DNA of 41,632 nt. Origin: RI-43 sp033764725. Lineage in GTDB: Bacteria > Pseudomonadota > Alphaproteobacteria > Caulobacterales > Aquidulcibacteraceae. Shown in pieces: positions 1 to 7,346 of the stretch. Position numbers and translations under genes: made by a program. Under the pieces are notes generated by a model. The model searched no databases. It was not told the DNA's origin and was given only the letters and a program-made list of their open reading frames with translations. Every line of letters begins with the position of its first letter. The stretch's first letter is position 1. The DNA is taken from positions 1-41,632 of the forward strand of contig JANRIR010000006.1 in NCBI GenBank assembly GCA_033764725.1, in the 5' to 3' direction.

Positions 1-909
1 GAAGCCGGTCATCTCCTCGTTCTGCGCGGGGATCAAAGCAGTGAGCCAATAATGGTCCGAGATGCCGAGCCAGCCGCCCTGGCCGGTCATTTCGACGATG
101 CGCTCGTCCTGGCCGGCGCGGCCGCGCTCCTTGTCGCGCGCATGCTTGCGCGCGTCGTCGTACTTGACCTCGCGCAGGTGGCGCTCGGGGCCGAACACGC
201 CCGTCATGCCCTGATGCACGATCGCGTTCGCCACATAATCGAGCGGCATGTCCTGGCGGCGCACGACGCCGTAGGGGCGCAGGTCGCGCGCTGCGGCGCC
301 GGAATTCGTCACCGTGTCGACGGTGGTGAACATGAAGTTCTCGTCGACGCTGATAGTGCGTTCGAAGCGCAAGCCATCCGGGCTTTCGAACGTCAGCGTC
401 ACCGGCGTCGCCGGCGTCAGCGTTGCGCCGTCCGGCGCGGTCCACGGGGTGAACGAATCCGTCACCTCCGTCTGGCTGTCGCGTTCGCGCGCCTGCCAGC
501 CGAAGAAGGCGTCGTAACCCCCGCGCGCGCCGCGCGGCGACAACAGCGCCACTTCCGGGCTGTCGGGATCGACCGCCTGGCGGAACCGCTTGAGCGAGAG
601 ATCGTCGAGCCGCGCGCCTTCGAGGCGGATCGAGCCATTCAGCTCTGGCGTATCGATGGCGATGCGCGCGCCGTTGGTGGACGCGAGCGCCTCTTCGCGG
701 CTGACGACGGCCGGCGGCGCTGCTGCGGTTTCGCCGGCTTCCACGGCGGCGGCCTGCTGCTGCGCGCTCTGCGCGCGCTCGGCCTCGATGCGCTCGCGCT
801 GTGGGCGGGCGTAGAACAGGTCCCAGCCCAGAAGCACGACCATCGCCAGAACCATGGCGATGATGAGATTGCGGTTGTCGTCCCGGCTTGGGCCGCCGCG
901 CGTATCCAT
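1..909 (-). CDS. yidC: Membrane protein insertase YidC (N-terminal part, runs off window)
   Basis: YidC inserts and folds inner-membrane proteins, alone or with SecYEG. Only the first 303 residues are present; the gene continues beyond base 1. It starts at ATG 909-907 with MDTRGGPSRDDNRN, followed by one membrane segment (about residues 14-32). An Ala/Gln/Glu-rich linker comes next, then the start of the large periplasmic beta-sandwich domain, including a GYDAFFGWQ-like stretch, FERTISVDENFMF and GGWLGISDHYW. This is the long Gram-negative YidC arrangement. The start lies one base after the rnpA stop, so it is very probably translated from the same mRNA. The yidD gene that often separates rnpA and yidC is absent. 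The conserved insertase core is outside the window, so the C-terminus cannot be assessed. Confidence 0.93.
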   Translation of the reverse strand, partial: MDTRGGPSRDDNRNLIIAMVLAMVVLLGWDLFYARPQRERIEAERAQSAQQQAAAVEAGETAAAPPAVVSREEALASTNGARIAIDTPELNGSIRLEGARLDDLSLKRFRQAVDPDSPEVALLSPRGARGGYDAFFGWQARERDSQTEVTDSFTPWTAPDGATLTPATPVTLTFESPDGLRFERTISVDENFMFTTVDTVTNSGAAARDLRPYGVVRRQDMPLDYVANAIVHQGMTGVFGPERHLREVKYDDARKHARDKERGRAGQDERIVEMTGQGGWLGISDHYWLTALIPAQNEEMTGF

Positions 910-910
910 G

Positions 911-1318
911 TCAGTCGGTCGCTTTCTGTGACGGGCGCGCCCGGCGCGGTCGCCTCTCCGAGGCACGGTCCAAGGCGGCGGCGACGCTTATCAGCGCGCT
1001 TTCGATATCGTCAAGCAAGGCGCTCCAGGGCGCTTCCGGGGTCGCTGCGCGCGCCACGAACACGTAATCCGCGCCCGCCGCGCCCAGCCGCGGAACGCTC
1101 CGCCGTGCGGCCTCTTTGAGCCGCCGGCGGGCCCGATTGCGGATCACCGCCCTGCCGATTTTCTTGGACGCCGTGAAGCCCACGCCGCATGTCCCGTCGA
1201 GCGTACGGCGACGCGCCTCGACGATGACGGTGGGGCGGACAGCCTTCACGCCCTGGCGCACGAACAGGAACTCTGACCGGGCGCGCAGGCGGCGGAGGGC
1301 GGGCGCGGTGTCGAGCAT
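911..1318 (-). CDS. rnpA: Ribonuclease P protein component
   Basis: RnpA is the protein cofactor of RNase P, which removes 5' leaders from pre-tRNAs. The product is 135 residues, within the family's usual range. It carries the diagnostic basic motif around residues 55-70 (GRAVIRNRARRRLKEAAR), preceded by GFTASKKIG, and has the typical N-terminal LRARSEFLFVRQG. It lies 38 bases downstream of rpmH and one base upstream of yidC, the classic rpmH-rnpA-yidC order. The C-terminal 20 residues are Arg-rich and probably disordered. Translation starts at ATG 1318. Transcription is presumably from the promoter upstream of rpmH. Confidence 0.95.
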   Translation of the reverse strand: MLDTAPALRRLRARSEFLFVRQGVKAVRPTVIVEARRRTLDGTCGVGFTASKKIGRAVIRNRARRRLKEAARRSVPRLGAAGADYVFVARAATPEAPWSALLDDIESALISVAAALDRASERRPRRARPSQKATD

Positions 1319-1356
1319 TGGGGCGCTGGCCGCTCGGCCTGCGCGGCCGGAAATCT

Positions 1357-1497
1357 TTACGCGGACAGCCGCTTGCGGCCCTTGGCGCGGCGGCGCGCCA
1401 GAACCTTGCGGCCGCCGACGGTCGCCATGCGGGCGCGGAAGCCGTGCCGGCGCTTCCGCACGAGCTTGCTCGGCTGGTAGGTGCGCTTGGTGGCCAC
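1357..1497 (-). CDS. rpmH: 50S ribosomal protein L34
   Basis: L34 is a small, very basic protein of the large ribosomal subunit. The 46-residue product begins (M)ATKRTYQPSKLVRKRRHGF and ends GRKRLSA, matching the family almost perfectly. The start is GTG at 1497-1495. An AGAGG Shine-Dalgarno about 8 bases upstream decides it, because the longer upstream frame contains no L34-like sequence. It is the first gene of the rpmH-rnpA-yidC operon. No dnaA is visible on the other side, so this copy does not itself mark an origin. Confidence 0.96.
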   Translation of the reverse strand: MATKRTYQPSKLVRKRRHGFRARMATVGGRKVLARRRAKGRKRLSA

Positions 1498-1534
1498 GGG
1501 GACGCCTCTTTCTGGATTAAAAATTAAGCCGGGT

Positions 1535-1563
1535 GAGCTACAGGACCCCTCACCGGTCGTCAA
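1535..1563 (-). promoter_or_regulatory. Predicted promoter of the rpmH-rnpA-yidC operon
   Basis: Reading the minus strand, TTGACG (bases 1563-1558) is followed after 17 bases by TAGCTC (1540-1535). It lies about 40 bases before the GTG of rpmH. The -35 element and spacing fit the alphaproteobacterial housekeeping sigma consensus; the -10 element is weak. An AT-rich stretch (TTAATTTTTAAT) lies between it and the ribosome-binding site. This is prediction only. Confidence 0.5.
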
Positions 1564-1617
1564 GCCGGCGCGGCCGCGCGCTTCGTCCGATACCATAGAC
1601 CCACCGGGGGCGCGACA

Positions 1618-2334
1618 ATGGCTGGGAGTGCGATGGGCGCAGTGCGGGGCTTCCTGGGGGCGGCGTGGCCGGCCTTGGCGCTGCTCGCGGCGCTCGGCCT
1701 GTTCTTTCTGTTGGGGCTCGACCGAGTCGTCAGCCTGGAGGCGCTGCGCGAGCGCCATGCCGAACTGACCGCCTGGACCGCCGCGCACCCGCTTCTGGCG
1801 GGCCTCGCCTTCGCGGCGTTTTGCGTAATCCTGATGGCGATCGCGTTTCCCAGCGTCGGGGTTCTGTTCATCGCGGGCGGCTTCCTGTTCGGCCTGTGGG
1901 GGGCGCTATTGAGCGCCTTCTTCGCCAGCGTCGGGGGCACGATCTTCTTTCTCGCGGCGCGATCGGCGGCGGGCGCGGCGCTGCGCGACCGCTTCGCCGG
2001 GATCATCGCGCGTCTGCGCGACGGGTTTCAGCGCAACGCCTTCACGTATCTTTTGTCGCTGCGCCTGATGCCGGTGATCCCGTTCCTGGCCGCCTCGACC
2101 GCGGGCGCTGCGGCGGGCATGGGCGCTGCGCCCTTCTTCCTGGCCACCTTCATCGGCTCGCTGCCGGCGGCCTTCGTGTGGGGCGCAATCGGGGCGGGCG
2201 CCGGCGAGATTTTTCGCAATGGCGGCGCGCTGTCGATCGGCGAGATCGTGACGCGCCCCGAGATGCTGCTTGCGCTTGCGGTCATGGCTGGCCTGTCGAT
2301 CGCTGCGCTCGTCTTCAACCGCCGCAAGGCGTAA
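1618..2334 (+). CDS. TVP38/TMEM64 (VTT-domain) family membrane protein
   Basis: This is a 238-residue polytopic inner-membrane protein of the TVP38/TMEM64 (DedA-like, SNARE-associated) family. Hydrophobic segments lie near residues 15-35, 60-80, 82-118, 150-175, 178-200 and 215-233. The family signature is visible as the first glycine-rich re-entrant stretch (FPSVGVLFIAGGFLFGLWGAL) and then the SLRLMPVIPFLAASTAGAAAGM motif. DedA/VTT relatives have been linked to lipid-carrier recycling and membrane homeostasis; the substrate of this one cannot be told from sequence. The gene is divergent from rpmH. The histidine kinase begins 13 bases after its stop, so the two are probably co-transcribed. 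Confidence 0.85.
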   Translation: MAGSAMGAVRGFLGAAWPALALLAALGLFFLLGLDRVVSLEALRERHAELTAWTAAHPLLAGLAFAAFCVILMAIAFPSVGVLFIAGGFLFGLWGALLSAFFASVGGTIFFLAARSAAGAALRDRFAGIIARLRDGFQRNAFTYLLSLRLMPVIPFLAASTAGAAAGMGAAPFFLATFIGSLPAAFVWGAIGAGAGEIFRNGGALSIGEIVTRPEMLLALAVMAGLSIAALVFNRRKA

Positions 2335-2347
2335 GCGCGTGGCGGCG

Positions 2348-3739
2348 ATGCGCGCGTTCTTTCAAGGCCTGGCGGGGCGGCTCTTCGCGTTCACGCTGGC
2401 GGTGACGCTTGCGGCCGAGGCGCTCGTCCTTGCGCCGACGCTGGCGGATTTCCACGAAGCGCGCGTGCGCGACCGCATCAATCTGGCGCAAACCGCAGCG
2501 CTCGCGCTGGAGGCCTCGCCCGACGCGGTCATCTCGCAGGCGCTGCAGGTCGAATTGCTCGACAGCGCGGAGGTGAAGCGCATCGCGCTGCGCCGCGACG
2601 GCGCGCGCGAATTGCTGCTCGAACAGCCTTTCGACGCGCCGGCCGAAATCCGCGTGTTCGACTACACGCGCGCCGACGCATGGGCGCGCTTTCGTTTTGC
2701 GATGGAGACGCTGCTGGCGCCGCCGGGGCGCGTGCTGCGCGTGATCGCCACGCCGCGCTTCGGCTCGGGCGATTTCATCGAGATCGTGTTCAACGAGCAG
2801 CCGCTGCAGCGCCAATTGCGCCAGTTCGCCGGCCAGACGCTGGTTTTGTCCATGCTGATCGCGGCGATCGCGGCGGCGCTGGCGTACGGACTTCTCATCG
2901 TCGCGTTCGTGCGTCCGATGCGTCAGCTGACGCAGGCGATCGAGGCGTTTCGCGCTGCACCGGAAGACGCCTCGATCGCGTTTCCGCGCTCGAACCGCGC
3001 CGACGAGATCGGACGCGCGCAGCGCGCCGCCGCTGAAATGGCCGATCAAATCCGCGCCAGCTTGCGTCAACGTGAGCGGCTCGCCGCACTCGGCGGCGCG
3101 GTCGCGCGCATCGCGCACGATCTGCGCAACATGCTGGCGACCGCGCAATTGGTGTCCGAACGGCTGGTGAAATCCGAAGACCCCGCCGTCAGGCAAGTGG
3201 CGCCGCGGCTGGAGCGCGCGATCGGGCGCGCAGCGGGGCTGGCGCAATCGGCGCTGCTCTATGGCCGCGCCCAGGAAGCTGCGCCGACGCTTGCGCCCAT
3301 TCGCGTGCGTGAGGCGCTGCAGGAAGCAGCGGAGGACGCGCTGGCCGCCTTTCCCGGCGCGCGTTGGCGCAACGATGCGCCAAACGACATCATCGCCATC
3401 GCCGACGCCGACCAGCTGCATCGCATTCTGGTCAATCTGTTGCGCAACGCCGCCCAGGCGACGGCGGGCGCCGTCGCCGGCGGCGATGACGACATCGTTC
3501 TCGGCGCCGCGCGCAGCGGCGCGCGCGTCGTGATCCGCATCAGCGATCGCGGGCCGGGTGTGCCCGAACGCATCAAGGACCGGCTGTTCGAGGCGTTTTC
3601 ATCCGCCGAGCGCGACGGCGGCTCCGGCCTCGGCCTCGCCATCGCCCGCGAACTCGCACGCGCGCAGGGCGGGGACGTCGCGCTCGAGGCGTCGAGCGAA
3701 GCGGGCGCGACGTTCGCCGTGACGCTCAGCGCCGCCTGA
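2348..3739 (+). CDS. Sensor histidine kinase (orphan)
   Basis: This is a 463-residue two-component sensor kinase. A membrane segment near residues 12-31 and another near 163-188 flank a periplasmic sensing region of about 130 residues with no recognised domain. A HAMP-like linker and the dimerisation helix follow, with the phospho-acceptor His257 in RIAHDLRN. The ATPase domain is complete: N box (ILVNLLRNAAQA), G1 (ISDRGPGVPE) and G2 (GGSGLGLAIARELA). ATG 2348 is preferred; GTG 2339 in the same frame would add three residues. No response regulator lies beside it, so its partner must be encoded elsewhere. Its placement 13 bases after the VTT protein suggests an envelope-related signal, but that is inference. 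Confidence 0.9.
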   Translation: MRAFFQGLAGRLFAFTLAVTLAAEALVLAPTLADFHEARVRDRINLAQTAALALEASPDAVISQALQVELLDSAEVKRIALRRDGARELLLEQPFDAPAEIRVFDYTRADAWARFRFAMETLLAPPGRVLRVIATPRFGSGDFIEIVFNEQPLQRQLRQFAGQTLVLSMLIAAIAAALAYGLLIVAFVRPMRQLTQAIEAFRAAPEDASIAFPRSNRADEIGRAQRAAAEMADQIRASLRQRERLAALGGAVARIAHDLRNMLATAQLVSERLVKSEDPAVRQVAPRLERAIGRAAGLAQSALLYGRAQEAAPTLAPIRVREALQEAAEDALAAFPGARWRNDAPNDIIAIADADQLHRILVNLLRNAAQATAGAVAGGDDDIVLGAARSGARVVIRISDRGPGVPERIKDRLFEAFSSAERDGGSGLGLAIARELARAQGGDVALEASSEAGATFAVTLSAA

Positions 3740-4106
3740 TCGCGGTGTCTTCGCCAAGCGCGCGGCGCGGGCATGTTCAAGCTTGAATGGCGCTTATGCC
3801 GAAACGTCGGCGCAGGACGACGCCCGCAGCGCGCCTGCGCGGTCATGGGAGCCGCCGTGCAACGCATGCCGCCTGCTTGCATTCGCACCGGAGCCTGCAC
3901 ATCGGCGGAATACCGGAGAAAAACTGTATCGTTTCGGCACGCGCACGGGGCCACGCGCCACGTTTTGCGTGCGCACGAAGCGACTGAACATGCCGCACAT
4001 GGACCGCCCTTGCTGTTTTACTTTCTGTTAAGTTCCAAAGTTGCGCGCGCGGAGGCAAAGAGCGCGGCGCTGCGGGGGCGCAGGGCGTGCGGGCGAAGGT
4101 CACGGG
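3740..4106. other. Intergenic region upstream of the DUF1800 gene
   Basis: These 367 bases carry no convincing gene; the short open frames lack ribosome-binding sites and family resemblance. The region contains a perfect 12-base palindrome (TTCAAGCTTGAA, 3776-3787) and an AT-rich patch at about 4008-4035. That patch could hold the promoter of the DUF1800-DUF1501 unit. I see no clear terminator after the kinase gene. Confidence 0.4.
3776..3787. promoter_or_regulatory. Perfect 12-base palindrome, possible operator
   Basis: TTCAAGCTTGAA is a perfect inverted repeat in an intergenic region otherwise free of strong dyads. It lies 37 bases after the kinase stop and about 320 bases before the DUF1800 start. 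No regulator gene is adjacent. It may be a binding site or chance. Confidence 0.2.
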
Positions 4107-5885
4107 ATGCGATATCGAGGTGCTCGGCTGGCTTTCATCGCGTTGGTCGCGTTATGCCTCGCATCGTGCGGCGGGGGCGGTTCCGGATCAGGCGGCGCAA
4201 CGACGCCTCCGCCTGCGGCGGGGCCCGTCAGCACCGCAGCGCAATTTCCCGCGGCGAGACCCACGCAGGCCGAAGCGGCGCGCTTTCTTGCGCAAGCGAC
4301 GATGGGCGCGACCTCCCAGGAAATTGCGCGCCTCACGGATATTGGCTTTGAAGCCTGGTTCGAGGATCAGACGCGCCGAACGGGCCCTTCCGCGCTGGCC
4401 GAGTTTCGCGCCCTTGCGAGCGCCACGGCGCCTTCGCCCGATCCCCATTCCCAGGGACTGCGCGGCAACTACATCTCCGCCAATGAAATTTTGTACAAGG
4501 CGCTTGTCACCTACGACGACCACCTGAGAGAGCGCGTCGCGTTCGCCTTGTCGCAGATCTATGTCGTGTCAATCTATGACGGCCAGATCTACGACCATCC
4601 GATGACGGCGATCTCGTTCTATGACATGCTGCGCGGGAACGCGTTCGGAAACTTCCGCGATCTGATCGAGGACGTCGCCAAGCATCCCGGCATGGGTCTG
4701 ATGTTGTCGCATCTCGGCAACGTCAAGGGCGATCCGAACACCGGCCGCATTCCCGATCAGAATTTCGCCCGAGAACTGATGCAATTGTTCACGATTGGCC
4801 TGTGGCAGTTGAATGACGACGGAACCCAAAGGCTCGACAACAGCGGCAATCCGATCCCGAGCTACACCCAAAGCGACATCGTCGGCGTGTCGCGCGTGAT
4901 GACAGGCTGGACATGGTCGGAGGAGAACGCGACTTGGACCAGTCGCCTGTCATTTTATCTGCGCCCGACCTCCATGACGACGCCGATGCGGGCGTCGGCG
5001 AATTTTCATGAGCCGGGCGAGAAGAGCTTTCTGGGCGTGACGATCGCCGCGGGCGGAGATCCGGAAGCCGATCTCGACAGGCTCTTGGACACGCTCGTCA
5101 ATCACCCCAACACGCCGACCTTCATCTCCAAGCAGCTTATTCAGCTGCTCGTCACCGCCAATCCGAGCGGCGCCTACGTAAAGCGCGTCGCGGATGCTTT
5201 TCGCAACAACGGCCAAGGCGTCCGCGGCGACTTGAAGGCCGTCGTCAAGGCGATCCTCGCCGACCCTGAGGCGCGCGATGGGCGCTTTGTCGCGCAAAGC
5301 ACCTATGGCCGCGTGCGCGAGCCGGTGCTGCGCATGGCGGGGCTGCAGCGCCTGCTGCGCGCGACCGACGTCGACGGCGTCGGCTTCTACCAATTGATCG
5401 GAGATGATCCGTTGCGCGCGATTGCGCAATCGCCGATGCGGTCTCGCACCGTATTCAACGACTACAGGCCGGACTACACGCCGCCGGGCAGCGAGCTGCA
5501 GCGCCTGGGCCTTGTCTCGCCGGCGATGCAGCTGGTGAACGAAACCACCATTTACGGCTGGCAGAACTTCATCGGCGGCTTCCTCGACAATGCGGGATAC
5601 GGCGATTGCTGTTCGGAGGCGCAGCGGCGCACGCTCTCGCTGCGCCTTGATTTTTCCGAATTCACGCCGCTTGTCGCAACGCCGGAGGCGCTGGTGGATC
5701 GGCTGAACCTCCTGCTGATGTCCGGTCAGATGAGCGACCGGCTGCGCGCGGCGGTCCTTCGCGAAATCGGCAAGCAGGGCGAGAACTCCTCGCGCACCGG
5801 CGTTCGCATGGGCGCCACCCAGCTCAAGGTCTCCCGCGCGATCTGGGCGATCGTCAGCTCGCCCGAATACCTGGTTCAGAAATAG
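4107..5885 (+). CDS. DUF1800 family lipoprotein
   Basis: The 592-residue product has a lipoprotein signal peptide: basic MRYRGAR, a hydrophobic core, lipobox LASC, then a Gly/Ser linker. The DUF1800 family follows, seen in AARFLAQATMGATSQEI near the start, LRERVAFALSQIYVVS, RIPDQNFARELMQLFTIG and the C-terminal RLDFSEFTPL and VSSPEYLVQK. The biochemical function of DUF1800 is unknown. Its genes are usually paired with DUF1501, as here (12 bases away), so the two products probably act together at the cell envelope. The start at ATG 4107 is chosen because the lipoprotein signal begins there and an AAGGT lies 6 bases upstream; longer in-frame starts would bury the signal. Confidence 0.85.
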   Translation: MRYRGARLAFIALVALCLASCGGGGSGSGGATTPPPAAGPVSTAAQFPAARPTQAEAARFLAQATMGATSQEIARLTDIGFEAWFEDQTRRTGPSALAEFRALASATAPSPDPHSQGLRGNYISANEILYKALVTYDDHLRERVAFALSQIYVVSIYDGQIYDHPMTAISFYDMLRGNAFGNFRDLIEDVAKHPGMGLMLSHLGNVKGDPNTGRIPDQNFARELMQLFTIGLWQLNDDGTQRLDNSGNPIPSYTQSDIVGVSRVMTGWTWSEENATWTSRLSFYLRPTSMTTPMRASANFHEPGEKSFLGVTIAAGGDPEADLDRLLDTLVNHPNTPTFISKQLIQLLVTANPSGAYVKRVADAFRNNGQGVRGDLKAVVKAILADPEARDGRFVAQSTYGRVREPVLRMAGLQRLLRATDVDGVGFYQLIGDDPLRAIAQSPMRSRTVFNDYRPDYTPPGSELQRLGLVSPAMQLVNETTIYGWQNFIGGFLDNAGYGDCCSEAQRRTLSLRLDFSEFTPLVATPEALVDRLNLLLMSGQMSDRLRAAVLREIGKQGENSSRTGVRMGATQLKVSRAIWAIVSSPEYLVQK

Positions 5886-5897
5886 GGAGGCCGCGGC

Positions 5898-7271
5898 GTG
5901 TTCGAACACATCGATGTTTCGCGTCGCAGATTCCTGCGCCGCGCGAGCGTTGCGGGCGGCGTGGCCTGCCTGCCGGCGCTGTGGCGCTTGGGCGCGCCGC
6001 AGAACGCGGATGCTGCGGTTCCAGCCGATTATCGCGCGCTCATTTGCATCTATTTCTCCGGCGGTTGCGACGCGCTGAACTTTGTCGCGCCCTATGATGT
6101 GGCGAGCCACACGCGCTATGCGGGCTATCGCGGCGCGGTGGCGCTTGCCCGCCAATCCCTGTTGCCTCTGCAGTTGGCGAACGCGAATGCTTTCGCGGGA
6201 AGGCAAGTCGGCCTACATCCGCGCTTGACCTACCTGGCGCAGCTTTACGCCCAAGGCGACATGGCGGTGCTTGGCCAGGTCGGGCCGACGCCGGCGCCGC
6301 TGCGAAAGACGAATGGCGCTGCACAGACCGTCAATGGCGCTGCGCTGCCGCCCGGCATCGCCTCGCATGTGGATCAGTATCGCGAATGGCTCCAGCAGAA
6401 GCGCGATGGCGTCTATTGGGGTTGGGGCGGCCTGATGTCGGATACGTATCGCAGCGGCAATGGCCAGCCGCAACTGACCAATATCTCCACGGCGTCATAT
6501 TCGCCGCTTCTTGGCGGCCGCGTCACGAGCCAATTCACCGTCGGCCATGACGGCACGCCGCTGTCGGAGTATCTCAGCGACTACAACGACTCCAACGGCA
6601 CGACCGTTGCGATCGCGGGAGGATCGGCCAATCGCGCCAATCTTCTGGAGCGCGAGATCGCCGTGACGTTCGAGCGGTTGCGCGGCGGCGCGGAGGCCCT
6701 GTCGGCCGCCACGCCGTCGACGAGCCTATTCGCGGTGCAGCCGCCAGGCCGAAACGAGCTGGCCCAGCAACTCGCGATCGTCCTTCGGATCGCTTCCGGC
6801 GCATCGAGCACGGGCATGAAGCGCCAAGTGTTTTACTGCACACATGGCGGTTTCGATACGCACTCCAACCAGCTCGCGCGCAACGACGCCGATTTCACGA
6901 GCTTGAACGCAGCGCTCAACTGGTTCGTGCCGGAGGCGCAGCGTCTGGGACTGTTCGACAAGACGCTTCTGTTCACGACATCGGAATTCGGGCGCAGCCT
7001 GGTGGCCAATGGCGACGGGACCGATCATGGCTGGGCTGGCCATCATCTGATCATAGGCGCCCAGGTGAAGGGCGGCGACGTCTATGGCGCAATTCCCGAA
7101 CTCGATCGCGCCGGCGACGATTTCACCAGCACCGGCGAGATGATTCCGAAAGTCTCTGTCGATCAGTACGGCGCCGCCTTGGCGCGCTGGATGGGCCTGA
7201 GCGACGCACAGCTGACGGCTGCGTTTCCCAACATCCGAAACTTTCAGAGCCAAACCCTCGGCTTCATCTAG
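5898..7271 (+). CDS. DUF1501 family Tat-exported protein
   Basis: The 457-residue protein opens with a twin-arginine signal (SRRRFLRRASVAGG, then a hydrophobic region ending at about ADAA), so it should be exported folded. DUF1501 is related to the sulfatase/alkaline-phosphatase fold. The visible matches are ICIYFSGGCDALNFVAPYD near the mature N-terminus, THGGFDTHSNQ in the middle, and FTTSEFGRSL with DHGWAGHHLIIG towards the C-terminus. The Asp/His residues in these motifs are plausible metal ligands. It starts at GTG 5898, with GGGAGG 8 bases upstream, right after the DUF1800 stop. The substrate is unknown. The lipoprotein partner may tether or chaperone it; this is inference from their constant pairing. 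Confidence 0.86.
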   Translation: MFEHIDVSRRRFLRRASVAGGVACLPALWRLGAPQNADAAVPADYRALICIYFSGGCDALNFVAPYDVASHTRYAGYRGAVALARQSLLPLQLANANAFAGRQVGLHPRLTYLAQLYAQGDMAVLGQVGPTPAPLRKTNGAAQTVNGAALPPGIASHVDQYREWLQQKRDGVYWGWGGLMSDTYRSGNGQPQLTNISTASYSPLLGGRVTSQFTVGHDGTPLSEYLSDYNDSNGTTVAIAGGSANRANLLEREIAVTFERLRGGAEALSAATPSTSLFAVQPPGRNELAQQLAIVLRIASGASSTGMKRQVFYCTHGGFDTHSNQLARNDADFTSLNAALNWFVPEAQRLGLFDKTLLFTTSEFGRSLVANGDGTDHGWAGHHLIIGAQVKGGDVYGAIPELDRAGDDFTSTGEMIPKVSVDQYGAALARWMGLSDAQLTAAFPNIRNFQSQTLGFI

Positions 7272-7346
7272 AGCCTGATCGCGAGGGCGCGAGGGGCGTC
7301 TGAAATCCAGTAGCGGCGGCGCCGCCCGGCGCGCGCGTCAATCGCG

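Noticed and set aside
911..1497. The rpmH-rnpA cluster as a sign of a nearby replication origin
   Set aside because: There is no dnaA, DnaA-box cluster or AT-rich unwinding region here, and in alphaproteobacteria rpmH is often far from the origin.
3773..4351. Several open frames before the DUF1800 gene
   Set aside because: They lack ribosome-binding sites, overlap one another in several frames, and the longest runs into the DUF1800 coding region.
7272..7346. GC-rich hairpin GGCGGCGCCGCC between the convergent DUF1501 and ggt genes as a terminator
   Set aside because: There is a strong dyad but no T-run on either strand, so an intrinsic terminator is not supported.
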